22,397 bases of DNA from Planctomycetota bacterium. GTDB taxonomy: Bacteria; Planctomycetota; Planctomycetia; Pirellulales; Lacipirellulaceae. Under the pieces are notes generated by a model, which searched no databases, was not told the DNA's origin, and saw only the letters and a list, made by a program, of their open reading frames with translations. The stretch is taken from positions 1 through 22,397 of the forward strand of contig JAJRUA010000249.1 of assembly GCA_024278035.1 (NCBI GenBank). The letters are read 5' to 3'. The first letter of the stretch is position 1. The number at the start of each line of letters is the position of its first letter. Positions 1 through 7,019 of the stretch are shown in pieces. The translations under genes and the position numbers were made by a program.

Positions 1-156
1 GGCCCTTCGATTTGCTCCTTGGATGGGGTCCAACAACAACTCTAGGCCACCTAGACGGAAAAGAAAGGAAATCGACCACGGGACGGGCGAATAGGCACGG
101 AAAAAACGAGAAGAACACGGATTCTAGGGAAAACGGTTTGTCCGTAAAATCCGCCG
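1..156. other. Left-edge intergenic sequence, no gene recognised
   Basis: Short reading frames cross this stretch but none has a recognisable protein or a convincing ribosome site. It is the downstream flank of the leftward moaC-mogA gene. A weak stem (CCGTC/GACGG) overlaps the end of that gene, but no T-run follows it, so I do not call a terminator. Confidence 0.4.
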
Positions 157-1155
157 TCATATTTCCGACGGATGGGGCGTGTCGTCGTTGCGGAGAGTTT
201 CGATGGCGTGCGGCAAGACGTCGAGCATGAGACGAAGGGTTTCGACCGCGCCGCGCGGAGAACCCGGGAGGTTGACGATGAGCGTTTGGGCGACGATGCC
301 GGCAATGGCGCGAGAGAGATAAGCGTAAGGTTTCCCCGGAAGACAACGCGATCGGGCCAACTCCAAGAGCCCCGGGTAGGGGCGGTCGATGACGTCGGCA
401 GTCGCTTCAGGCGTGACATCGCGTGGGGCGAGGCCCGTGCCGCCGGTCGTTAGAATCAGATCGGGAGGCGTTGGGCTGCCGATCCAATCGCGAATCGTTT
501 GCGAAATAATTGCCTTGTCATCCGGCACGCACTTGGTGTCCGAAACGATGCCACCAAGGGCTGTTTTAACCGTTTCGCAGAGCAGCGGTGTGGCAAGGTC
601 TTCGGCTTCGCCGGCTGAACGGGTGTCGCTGACCGTGAGGATGGCAACGAGCGGTTCGCGTTGCCACTGCGGTTTCTTTGCAAGGGCCGAGGATTTGCCA
701 CCCGTTTTTTCGATCACTCGGATCGACTCGATCACAATCGACGCGTTGAGCGCTTTGCCCATATCGACAACATTGAGGGCCGCTCCGGCGATGGCGGCCA
801 TGGCTTCCATTTCAACGCCCGTTTGCCCTGCAGTGCTGGCCGAAGCACGGAGCAAGACGACTTCCCCTTCCAGCTTCGCTTGTACGTCAACGTGGGTGAG
901 TGGCAACGGATGGCAAAGTAAAATCGTCTCTGCCGCGCGTTTTGCAGCTTGGATCCCTCCCAAGCGGGCGACTTGTAGGAGGTCCCCTTTTTTGAGTGAG
1001 TTTTCACGAATCGCTGCGGCGACTTCGGCACCGACACGCACACGGCCCTCGGCAATGGCATGGCGATTGGTGATGGGTTTCGCACCGACGTTGACCATGC
1101 GCGCATGGCCCGCTTCGTCGAGATGGGAGAGGCGATGCTCTTTGGAATTGGTCAT
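157..1155 (-). CDS. moaC: MoaC-MogA/MoaB fusion: cyclic pyranopterin monophosphate synthase plus molybdopterin adenylyltransferase
   Basis: A 332-residue protein joining two molybdenum-cofactor enzymes. Residues 1-158 are MoaC, which with MoaA turns GTP into cyclic pyranopterin monophosphate. Conserved features are the CHPLPL loop (His82), GVEMEA (Glu115, Glu117), the catalytic-type Lys57 in KKGDLL, and DMGKAL (Asp131, Lys134). A short linker leads to a MogA/MoaB domain (about 168-325) with TTGGTG at 236-241, followed by LAPRDVTPEA, and LPGSPRG at 296-302. That family adenylylates molybdopterin before Mo insertion. The ATG start precedes the usual MoaC N-terminus (LSHLDEAGHARMV). It is the last gene of the leftward mobA-moeA-moaC run, 78 bp after moeA. 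MoaC-MoaB fusions are known in other bacteria. Function is confident from motifs; whether the second domain acts as MogA or as a structural MoaB is less certain. Confidence 0.95.
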   Translation of the reverse strand: MTNSKEHRLSHLDEAGHARMVNVGAKPITNRHAIAEGRVRVGAEVAAAIRENSLKKGDLLQVARLGGIQAAKRAAETILLCHPLPLTHVDVQAKLEGEVVLLRASASTAGQTGVEMEAMAAIAGAALNVVDMGKALNASIVIESIRVIEKTGGKSSALAKKPQWQREPLVAILTVSDTRSAGEAEDLATPLLCETVKTALGGIVSDTKCVPDDKAIISQTIRDWIGSPTPPDLILTTGGTGLAPRDVTPEATADVIDRPYPGLLELARSRCLPGKPYAYLSRAIAGIVAQTLIVNLPGSPRGAVETLRLMLDVLPHAIETLRNDDTPHPSEI

Positions 1156-1233
1156 TCGTTTTTTCGGTGTCGAAGCGTTTTACGCGTCAGGATGGCGAGG
1201 CTAGGTGGCCTGTACTGTTCTGTGGAGAACTTG

Positions 1234-2442
1234 TTAAAGTGTCCAGGGATAGAAAGGATAAGGGCCGGGGCCCGATGTGTGGGGAGGGATGGCAACAAAG
1301 CCGTCGCTTTCGGCAGCGCCGATGACATCGCCCGATCCCTGTAGACGAACCACTTGGGCCATGCCGGGTGAATCGATCCGTACAGGCCGGTGCCAAAGAA
1401 GCGGTAAGGTTTTTTCGCCCGAGTCTTTAAGTGTCACCGTGGCGGGTTGTGGACGTGGCACGGCATGGCCACCAACGCATCGTAGAACCGGCCCCAGGAT
1501 CTGTCGCGCTGTGACCAACACGCTCAAAGGGTTACCCGGAAGGCCAAAGATTGGCTTCCCCTCAGCGATTGCGCCGAGCACCGGTTTGCCGGGGCGTATT
1601 TTTAAGCCGTGAAAAAGAATCTCTCCGCCGACCGCTTGAACGACCTCGGGCACATAGTCATGGTCCCCCTTAGAGACGCCGCCCGTGAGGATCACTATGT
1701 CCGACTCGGCCAACGCCGCTCGGATCGCTTCCTCGATCCCTTCGGGGGTGTCGATGGCATGTTGTAGCGGCCATGCCTCGATCCACGGTAAAGGCGAAAG
1801 CATGGCCAGAAGTGATGGGCCATTGGAGTCGCGCAGACGCCACGGCTCAGGAGATCGTGAGTTGGTATCCCCGGCTTGTACGAGTTCGTTTCCCGTCGTT
1901 ATGACGCTGACACGGACTTTGCAAAACAGAGAGACCAAATCCGGCACGACCGAAGCAGCGGCGGTGACGGCGACCGGCGACAAGGAAACGCCACGGGCCA
2001 AAACCTGTCGGCCTACCAAACCATTTTCGCCCCGGTGGCGTAGATGTTCATCGGCACCCACTTTAGCGCCTTCGCGTAAGGCTACCGTTTCGTTTTCGAC
2101 GATCGTCTCTTCGATCTTGACCACCGTATCCGCCCCTGATGGAATGGGGCTTCCGGTAAAGATTCGCCGGGCGACACCGGGCGGCAGGGGCTTGGGCTCT
2201 TTGCCGATAGAGCACTCTCCATCAATCGGTAGCGGGCCGGCAACGATCTCCGCCGTTCGCACAGCGAAGCCATCCATCGCGCTCACGTCACATGCCGGGC
2301 TATCCCGATCCGCCGTAAGTGCCTCGGCCAGCACCCGTCCACCACAGGCGTGGAGAGAGACCTGCTCCGTTGCAATCGGTTCGATACGAGAGAGCATCGT
2401 GTCGATGGCAGAATCGAGTGTCATCAAAGGAAAGGAAGACAT
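1234..2442 (-). CDS. moeA: Molybdopterin molybdenumtransferase MoeA
   Basis: A 402-residue MoeA, the usual family length. MoeA uses adenylylated molybdopterin and molybdate to insert Mo into the cofactor in the cytoplasm. Visible motifs: SAMDGFA at 54-60 (Asp57), TTGNEL at 182-187, the MPT-binding-fold signature GGVSKGDHD at 254-262, KIRPGKP at 281-287 and LPGNP at 301-305, followed by the small C-terminal beta domain. The ATG start gives a normal N-terminus (MTLDSAIDTML). It lies 56 bp downstream of mobA and 78 bp upstream of the moaC-mogA fusion on the same strand, which suggests one transcription unit whose products act in successive late steps. No missing key residue was seen. Confidence 0.96.
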   Translation of the reverse strand: MSSFPLMTLDSAIDTMLSRIEPIATEQVSLHACGGRVLAEALTADRDSPACDVSAMDGFAVRTAEIVAGPLPIDGECSIGKEPKPLPPGVARRIFTGSPIPSGADTVVKIEETIVENETVALREGAKVGADEHLRHRGENGLVGRQVLARGVSLSPVAVTAAASVVPDLVSLFCKVRVSVITTGNELVQAGDTNSRSPEPWRLRDSNGPSLLAMLSPLPWIEAWPLQHAIDTPEGIEEAIRAALAESDIVILTGGVSKGDHDYVPEVVQAVGGEILFHGLKIRPGKPVLGAIAEGKPIFGLPGNPLSVLVTARQILGPVLRCVGGHAVPRPQPATVTLKDSGEKTLPLLWHRPVRIDSPGMAQVVRLQGSGDVIGAAESDGFVAIPPHTSGPGPYPFYPWTL

Positions 2443-2498
2443 TGAATTGGTTTAATTCGAACCACAAAATAAAAAAGGAGGTCGCTGTTTCTTTGGCC

Positions 2499-3119
2499 CT
2501 AAGTAGTCGTTTTATTTTTTTGATTTAGTAAACGGCGAAGGGCATCTGGTGTATTGGCCTGGGGAGGGCCCGCCTCTCCGTGGGGCCACGGAACAGCGTG
2601 TGCTACCGAATTGCGTAGGGCTTGCTGTAGGGAGCCATCGCCTTGGGTGATCTGTTGTTCTAGCCGTCGGGTCCAGCGGGTGTGGGCAATCATAGGAAAG
2701 GGCTGCCACCGATCGGCCGCTTGATAGGCGGCGACTTCAAGGGAGGGATTATCAGCAAACGCCTCGATCAGTGGCTGGAGCCATGAGGCCTCGGGATCGA
2801 CCAAATCGCAGGACGCAATGCTTAGCAATCCCTCGCCTCGTTGCTCGCGCCGATCCAGCAAAGAAGCCAACACTCCACCCAAGGGGCCAATCCCTGGCCG
2901 GCGGTCTTCAATCACACGAAAATCGGCAAGCTTGTCGGTCGAGCGTAGTTGGCCGACCAATGTCACCTGAGCCAACGTCGTTTGAGTTTGGGCGCAGGCC
3001 GCCAGACCACTGGCCGTCTTCTCGACCCAGGGAGTGCCCTGCAAGGAATGCGACGCTTTGTCGCAGCCGAAGCGGCGGCTTTCGCCTCCGATCAGTAAAT
3101 AAAGGGGAATCTCCGTCAT
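2499..3119 (-). CDS. mobA: Molybdenum cofactor guanylyltransferase MobA-like
   Basis: A 206-residue nucleotidyltransferase matching MobA, which couples GTP to Mo-molybdopterin to make the guanine dinucleotide cofactor of DMSO-reductase-type enzymes. The N-terminal nucleotide loop reads LIGGESRRFGCDKAS (residues 9-23), close to the family LAGGxSxRMGxDK. GIGPLGGVLASL follows the EDRRP segment as in MobA. The metal-site segment reads SCDLVDP, where the family more often has CDxP; this is a mild divergence. First gene of the leftward cluster, divergent from moaA across a 206-bp spacer. A related CTP- or other NTP-transferase (MocA type) is possible, but the genomic context and length favour MobA. 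Confidence 0.9.
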   Translation of the reverse strand: MTEIPLYLLIGGESRRFGCDKASHSLQGTPWVEKTASGLAACAQTQTTLAQVTLVGQLRSTDKLADFRVIEDRRPGIGPLGGVLASLLDRREQRGEGLLSIASCDLVDPEASWLQPLIEAFADNPSLEVAAYQAADRWQPFPMIAHTRWTRRLEQQITQGDGSLQQALRNSVAHAVPWPHGEAGPPQANTPDALRRLLNQKNKTTT

Positions 3120-3325
3120 TACAGCCCATCATTGCAGGGGAGTCGCAGGGTTGCGGAAGAGTTTATGGGTGGGAAGTGGTATTGGGAGAGTTTACACTAA
3201 GTGCCTACCCCTGAACCCCTCAGGAGGCATCCAGCGATCCAGAAAGATCGAAGTACCAGATAGTTTTGGGACGTGTGTACTGAAAGGGTTCGCGTTTCGT
3301 ACTCGTATCCTATACGACCCGTTCC
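3120..3325. promoter_or_regulatory. Divergent mobA/moaA intergenic control region with a leader hairpin
   Basis: A 206-bp spacer between divergent Moco gene sets, so it should hold promoters for both. The clearest structure is a two-tier inverted repeat at 3202-3229: CCTGA (3210-3214) pairs with TCAGG (3220-3224) around a 5-nt loop, and outer TGCC (3202-3205) pairs with GGCA (3226-3229). It would lie about 100 nt upstream of the moaA start in the moaA transcript. It does not match a Moco riboswitch consensus that I can recognise. No confident -35/-10 pair was found. Confidence 0.45.
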
Positions 3326-4327
3326 ATGATCGCACGCACGGATCTACTTGTCGACCGCTTCGGACGCCAGCACACCAAACTACGGGTGAGTGTGACCGAC
3401 CGATGCAACTTGCGTTGCCAATACTGTATGCCGGCAACAGGGATGGTGTTCGCGCCTCGTGAAGAACTCTTGACGTTTGAAGAGATCGAAAGGGTCGTCC
3501 GAATCGCCGTCGATCTCGGCGTACGGCAAGTCCGTCTCACGGGAGGCGAGCCCCTTGTACGCCTGGATCTCTATAAGCTGGTTCGCCAATTGGCACAAAT
3601 ACCGGAGCTAGAGGACCTTTCGCTCACGACCAACGGCGTGCTACTAAAAGAGCAAGCCGAGCCGCTTCGCGAAGCGGGTCTGAAGCGGGTGAATATCAGC
3701 CTTGATGTCTTGGACCCCATTGCCTTTAAGGAAGTAACCCGGCGTGACGATTACGAGCGAGTGCTTGCCGGTATTCAAGCGGCCCAGCGTGTCGGTTTCG
3801 ATCCGATCAAAATCAATGTTGTTTCCCTGCGAGGTGTCACTGAGAGCCAAATTACTTTGTTTGGTCAATTCGCCCGCGAAACGGGCCTTGAAGTCCGCTT
3901 CATAGAGTACATGCCGCTTGACGCCTCGAAAAAGTGGGAACGTGAAAAGGTACTGATGGCAAGTGAAGTGCGCGACGCACTCGAACAAGAAATCATGCCG
4001 CTTCGTCCCATTGCCCAGCCTACGGGCAGTCCGGCAACCGAATACGAGTTCATCGATGGCGTCGGACGGATTGGTTTCATACCGACGGTGAGCCAGCCGT
4101 TTTGTTCTTCGTGTGATCGATTCCGAATTACTGCCGAGGGAAAGCTACGGAGTTGTCTGTTTAGCTTGAATGAAATGGATGCTAGGGAGTTACTCCGTAG
4201 CGGGGCCGACGACTCCCGAATTTCTGAAATTCTTCGAGAGTCGATTTCAGGGAAATGGGCTGGGCATCAAATCAACACGAGTCAGTTCTTGCAACCGGAA
4301 CGCGGCATGTCTGCCATTGGAGGCTGA
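3326..4327 (+). CDS. moaA: GTP 3',8-cyclase MoaA (radical SAM)
   Basis: A 333-residue radical-SAM enzyme that carries out the first Moco step, rearranging GTP to 3',8-cyclo-GTP, the substrate for MoaC. The N-terminal cluster motif is Cys27-x3-Cys31-x2-Cys34 (DRCNLRCQYCMP). TGGEPLVR provides the SAM-binding region. The second, substrate-binding 4Fe-4S cluster ligands are Cys260, Cys263 and Cys277 (FCSSCDR...LRSC). The protein ends in the GG dipeptide (332-333) typical and functionally important in MoaA. The ATG start gives the usual short lead into DRFGR. It begins the rightward moaA-moaD-moaE operon, with a 4-bp gap to moaD. Confidence 0.97.
   Translation: MIARTDLLVDRFGRQHTKLRVSVTDRCNLRCQYCMPATGMVFAPREELLTFEEIERVVRIAVDLGVRQVRLTGGEPLVRLDLYKLVRQLAQIPELEDLSLTTNGVLLKEQAEPLREAGLKRVNISLDVLDPIAFKEVTRRDDYERVLAGIQAAQRVGFDPIKINVVSLRGVTESQITLFGQFARETGLEVRFIEYMPLDASKKWEREKVLMASEVRDALEQEIMPLRPIAQPTGSPATEYEFIDGVGRIGFIPTVSQPFCSSCDRFRITAEGKLRSCLFSLNEMDARELLRSGADDSRISEILRESISGKWAGHQINTSQFLQPERGMSAIGG
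4319..4323 (+). promoter_or_regulatory. Shine-Dalgarno site that fixes the moaD start
   Basis: GGAGG ends 8 nt before the ATG at 4332 and overlaps the end of moaA. This supports starting MoaD at MQIKVLLFG rather than at upstream in-frame starts inside moaA. Confidence 0.7.
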
Positions 4328-4331
4328 AACC

Positions 4332-4580
4332 ATGCAAATCAAAGTGTTGCTGTTCGGTCCCCAGGCCCAGATAGCCGGCCAATCGTCGATTGAAATCGAA
4401 GTGGTAGGTGAAGCCCCTACCGTCGCGGACGTGCTCGTCGCTTTATCCGAAGGGGAACCGGCGCTCGCTCCCTCGCTTTCCGTAAGCCGGCTGGCCATCA
4501 ATCAACAATTTGCTGCCCCGGGCGACGCGGTCCGTGCCGCAGACGAAGTCGCTCTTATAGGCATGGTATCCGGCGGATGA
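4332..4580 (+). CDS. moaD: Molybdopterin synthase sulfur carrier subunit MoaD
   Basis: An 82-residue ubiquitin-fold protein, the normal MoaD size. It begins MQIKVLLFG and ends VSGG; the C-terminal Gly-Gly is the residue pair that is adenylylated and thiocarboxylated so that MoaD can pass sulfur to cPMP within the MoaD-MoaE complex. The reading frame is open further upstream inside moaA, but the start at 4332 has a Shine-Dalgarno site and gives the family N-terminus. Its stop overlaps the moaE start (ATGA at 4577-4580), implying translational coupling and roughly equal amounts of the two partners. The MoeB-type enzyme needed to activate it is not in this window. Confidence 0.94.
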   Translation: MQIKVLLFGPQAQIAGQSSIEIEVVGEAPTVADVLVALSEGEPALAPSLSVSRLAINQQFAAPGDAVRAADEVALIGMVSGG

Positions 4581-4969
4581 GCAATTCCATCAGCGTCCAA
4601 CTCATCCAGGGTCCGTTGGACAGTGACAGCCGCGACCATGCTGCAATCGGTTGTGGCGCGCAAGTCGTCTTTGACGGAATCGTTCGCCCCCAAGAAGAAG
4701 GGGCCCCAATCATAGGCCTCAAGTACGAAGCGTACGAACCGATGACGACCCGCGAGCTAATGCAACTCGCCGAACGGATGATCGCAAAGCACGGAGTGTC
4801 GAGAATCTGCGTCGAGCATAGCGTCGGCTTGGTTCCGGTAGGTAAGGTTTCTTTTCGGCTGATAGTAGAAAGCAAACACCGCAAAGAGGGCTTGCAGGCG
4901 ACCGATGAGTTTATCGACGAGATGAAACGCGTTGTGCCACTTTGGAAGATGGCCGTTCATGGACAATGA
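4577..4969 (+). CDS. moaE: Molybdopterin synthase catalytic subunit MoaE
   Basis: A 130-residue MoaE, which binds cPMP and receives two sulfurs from thiocarboxylated MoaD to form molybdopterin. Family features: GAQVVFDGIVR near residue 28, LKYEAYEPM (48-56), SKHRKEG (99-105, the conserved His-Arg) and the active-site lysines in MKRVVPLWK (Lys117, Lys124). One divergence is the HSVG segment at 81-84, where many MoaE proteins have an HR-type dipeptide. Start overlaps the moaD stop by ATGA. It is the last gene of the rightward Moco operon and converges with the psp1-like gene, leaving only 14 bp between stops. Confidence 0.95.
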   Translation: MSNSISVQLIQGPLDSDSRDHAAIGCGAQVVFDGIVRPQEEGAPIIGLKYEAYEPMTTRELMQLAERMIAKHGVSRICVEHSVGLVPVGKVSFRLIVESKHRKEGLQATDEFIDEMKRVVPLWKMAVHGQ

Positions 4970-4983
4970 TGCTGGCCCGCCGA

Positions 4984-5541
4984 TCATATCTTCGCCGCGC
5001 AGGCTCCCGATACCGAACAGCCCGCACACGTGGCGCACCCCCCTGCCCCGCTTCCTCCACCGGTTGCCTCTTCCGTACCACAGCCGGGCCCGCAGCCTTC
5101 GCTTACCGCGTCAGCAAATTGCTCGAAACGCGCTTCCGCTTCGTAGGCCGCAGCAAGCTCGGAGGTCAGCGTTTCAATTTCTGGGTTAACCTCCCCCAGA
5201 AAATAAAAATAGAGACCACAGCCATCGAACAGGTGCTCGACATCCAGCAGCGCCGCGACCAGCCCTCGCTCTTCGAGCAGCCGAACGCACGACTCGTAGG
5301 CGGCGTGGCGATTTTTTTCCAGCCGCACAGCGAGCAATTCGTCTGAAACGGTCATGCGCCGCAGTAAGGGACCATCGGTCTTAGAAGGAGTGGTCTCGTC
5401 GTCTTCGGCCAGCACTTCGCCCATCTCCAGCCCCCGGGAGGTCCGCACAATCACCCGTGCCCCACGCGGATAGCGCAGCGCCTCATCCGAGCGAAATCGC
5501 CCCACTTGGGCCAGGGCACCGACACGAACAAGATGATTCAC
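4984..5541 (-). CDS. Short PSP1-domain (RicT/YaaT-like) protein with a cysteine-rich tail
   Basis: A 185-residue protein read from GTG. Residues 1-145 resemble the PSP1 C-terminal domain: an N-terminal beta segment (NHLVRVGALAQVGRF), RYPRGARVIVRTSRGLEMGEVL, and later LLDVEHLFDGCGLYFYFLGEV, comparable to the FDGxxLxFYF part of RicT. The second half seen in RicT (the RIELRQIG...GPCGRxLCC part) is missing. Instead residues 148-185 form a Gly/Cys-rich tail with Cys150, 154, 169, 172, 175 and 181, plus Cys85 and Cys108 upstream. In Bacillus the RicA-RicF-RicT complex carries Fe-S clusters and affects RNA processing; extending this here is inference. Convergent with moaE and divergent from bioB. 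The leader has an unusual hairpin described separately. Confidence 0.8.
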   Translation of the reverse strand: MNHLVRVGALAQVGRFRSDEALRYPRGARVIVRTSRGLEMGEVLAEDDETTPSKTDGPLLRRMTVSDELLAVRLEKNRHAAYESCVRLLEERGLVAALLDVEHLFDGCGLYFYFLGEVNPEIETLTSELAAAYEAEARFEQFADAVSEGCGPGCGTEEATGGGSGAGGCATCAGCSVSGACAAKI

Positions 5542-5767
5542 AGGGGGGGAGCCTCAACAAAAAGGAACCTCAATTTCCTCTTGAGGTGGTATTCTGTGTA
5601 TTGTGACCTATTGTCGCCCTCCCCGCCATGTCCGTTGGAAGGCCCCTTTTAGCTAATCCGCTTGGGCCTCCATAATTTACGGCGACGCTTGCGGAGAGGG
5701 GGCTGGAGCCCTGATACTGGTTGTTTCCACTGCCGTTTTCCTTTTTTGTTCGCTTCGATTTCCACCG
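5542..5767. other. Divergent psp1/bioB intergenic region
   Basis: A 226-bp spacer that must hold promoters for both neighbours. Besides the psp1 leader hairpin there is an inverted repeat AGGCCC (5640-5645)/GGGCCT (5664-5669) on the bioB side. A reading frame on the minus strand runs through here and into bioB, but it shows no family features. No clear BirA-type operator or sigma-70 promoter was identified. Confidence 0.4.
5552..5587 (-). promoter_or_regulatory. psp1 leader hairpin that can compete for the ribosome site
   Basis: Read leftward, ACCTCAA (5587-5581) pairs perfectly with TTGAGGT (5573-5567) around a 7-nt loop, followed by a TTCCTTTTT run. A second TTGAGG copy lies at 5557-5552, ten nt before the GTG start, and its GAGG is the best Shine-Dalgarno candidate. 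The same ACCTCAA arm could therefore pair either with the first copy, giving a terminator-like hairpin, or with the second, masking the ribosome site. This is a sequence observation; regulation is inferred. Confidence 0.4.
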
Positions 5768-6802
5768 ATGTCTACTCTCTCTCCTGGCGCTGCTGCCCCC
5801 TCCTCCGTCCGCACTGATTGGAGGGCCTTGGCCAACCAAGTTTTGGCCGGCCAGCCGATCACCGCCGACCAAGCCCGCGCCGTGCTCGCTTGCCCCGACG
5901 AAGAATTGCTCTCGCTGATGGACGCGGCCTACCAGGTGCGTCTCCACCACTTCGGAAAAAAAGTCCAGCTTTACTTCTTGATGAACGCCAAGAGTGGCCT
6001 TTGTCCTGAGGACTGCTCCTATTGCTCGCAATCAAAAGTCTCTGACGCCGAGATTCCCAAGTACAATTTGCTCAGCCGTGAGAAGCTCCTCGACGGTGCC
6101 CGCATCGCCGCCGAGCAAGGGGCCTGCACTTACTGCATTGTCATCTCAGCCCGCGGCCCGAGTGAACGAGAAATCCAAGCCGTCGAAGCGATCATCCCTG
6201 AGATCAAAAAGCAGTACGACCTAAAAATCTGCGCCTGCCTCGGCTTGCTCGATGACGAACAAGCTCGCCGTCTCGAAGCGTGTGGCGTTGATCGTGTGAA
6301 TCACAATCTCAACACCAGCAGCAGCTACTACGCCGAAGTCTGCACGACCCACACCCATGCCGATCGGGTCGATACGCTCAAGGCGGTCAACAAGGCGGGC
6401 ATGGAAATTTGCTCTGGCGGGATCGTCGGTATGGGCGAAGAGCCGAGCGACGTGGTCGAAATGGCGATCCAGCTCCGCGAGCTGGGTGTCCATTCAATCC
6501 CTGTGAATTTCTTGAACTCGATTGAAGGAACGCCGCTGGCTGAAAAGAGCAGCCTCGACCCACGCTATTGTCTCAAGGTGCTGGCGATGTTTCGCCTAGT
6601 GAACCCCGATCGCGAAATCCGCATCGCCGGCGGTCGCGAACTGCACCTCGGCCAACTCCAAGCCATGGGCCTCTACGCCGCCAACTCGATCTTCGTTGGC
6701 GATTACTTAACGACCCAAGGGCAAGAACCCCAGCAGGATTATGATCTGATCCAAGACCTCGGTTTCGAGGTGGTGCTACAACGAGAGAAAGAGACCTGCT
6801 AA
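5768..6802 (+). CDS. bioB: Biotin synthase BioB (radical SAM)
   Basis: A 344-residue biotin synthase, which inserts sulfur into dethiobiotin to form biotin. The radical-SAM motif is Cys79-x3-Cys83-x2-Cys86 (SGLCPEDCSYCSQ), a BioB hallmark. Candidate ligands of the second, sulfur-donating 2Fe-2S cluster are Cys123 (TYCIVISARGPS), Cys155 or Cys157 (ICACLGLL) and Cys215 (ICSGGIVGMGEE), with Arg285 in IRIAGGRE. NHNLNTS at 178-184 is also typical. The N-terminal 15 residues are low-complexity, so a slightly later start is possible. No other bio genes lie nearby, so biotin synthesis is probably scattered. The stop codon sits inside the left arm of a long inverted repeat (6795-6957), so that element may also shape the 3' end of the transcript. 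Confidence 0.96.
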   Translation: MSTLSPGAAAPSSVRTDWRALANQVLAGQPITADQARAVLACPDEELLSLMDAAYQVRLHHFGKKVQLYFLMNAKSGLCPEDCSYCSQSKVSDAEIPKYNLLSREKLLDGARIAAEQGACTYCIVISARGPSEREIQAVEAIIPEIKKQYDLKICACLGLLDDEQARRLEACGVDRVNHNLNTSSSYYAEVCTTHTHADRVDTLKAVNKAGMEICSGGIVGMGEEPSDVVEMAIQLRELGVHSIPVNFLNSIEGTPLAEKSSLDPRYCLKVLAMFRLVNPDREIRIAGGRELHLGQLQAMGLYAANSIFVGDYLTTQGQEPQQDYDLIQDLGFEVVLQREKETC

Positions 6803-6957
6803 CAGCCCGTCGAACGGTGGATAGTAGCTGGGGCTCTTCGGCAACTGATCGGACGCAATGAACAGCGGCTCCGGCCCCTCACTCCGCTGTGGAACGATGA
6901 CGCACGGATTACAAGCGAAACGGAACGACCACCTTTTTCGTGCGGGCTGTTAGCAGG
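6795..6957. repeat. 163-bp imperfect palindrome starting on the bioB stop codon
   Basis: A 15-bp perfect inverted repeat: CCTGCTAACAGCCCG at 6795-6809 and its exact reverse complement at 6943-6957. Just inside, GGTGG (6816-6820) and CCACC (6929-6933 region) continue the similarity with small indels. At the centre a second hairpin pairs ACAGCGG (6862-6868) with CCGCTGT (6884-6890). The left arm contains the bioB TAA stop (6800-6802). The layout resembles a small palindromic mobile repeat (MITE or REPIN-like) or a long structured 3' UTR. There is no T-run, so it is not a standard terminator. No transposase is encoded. Confidence 0.6.
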
Positions 6958-7019
6958 CAAAAGGGGACGACGCTGAGAGTAAAGCTGCGAGCACAGGCAT
7001 CCGTAGCGATCAATGCGTA
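6958..7019. other. Spacer between the palindrome and the HAD gene
   Basis: No gene or clear site is visible. The convergent bioB and HAD gene ends are 217 bp apart in total, most of it occupied by the palindrome. Confidence 0.3.

Noticed and set aside
389..1204. 271-codon open frame antisense to moaC-mogA
   Set aside because: It mirrors the opposite strand of a clearly recognised enzyme, has Ser/Pro/Arg-biased composition and shows no family motif.
1685..2455. 256-codon open frame antisense to moeA
   Set aside because: Shadow of the moeA coding strand; no recognisable domain or ribosome site.
4170..4331. Upstream extension of moaD inside moaA
   Set aside because: The extension is the out-of-frame reading of the moaA 3' end; the ATG at 4332 has its own Shine-Dalgarno site and gives the normal MoaD size.
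5570..6031. 153-codon leftward frame across the bioB start
   Set aside because: It overlaps the conserved radical-SAM region of bioB and has no protein features; the intergenic part is more likely control sequence.
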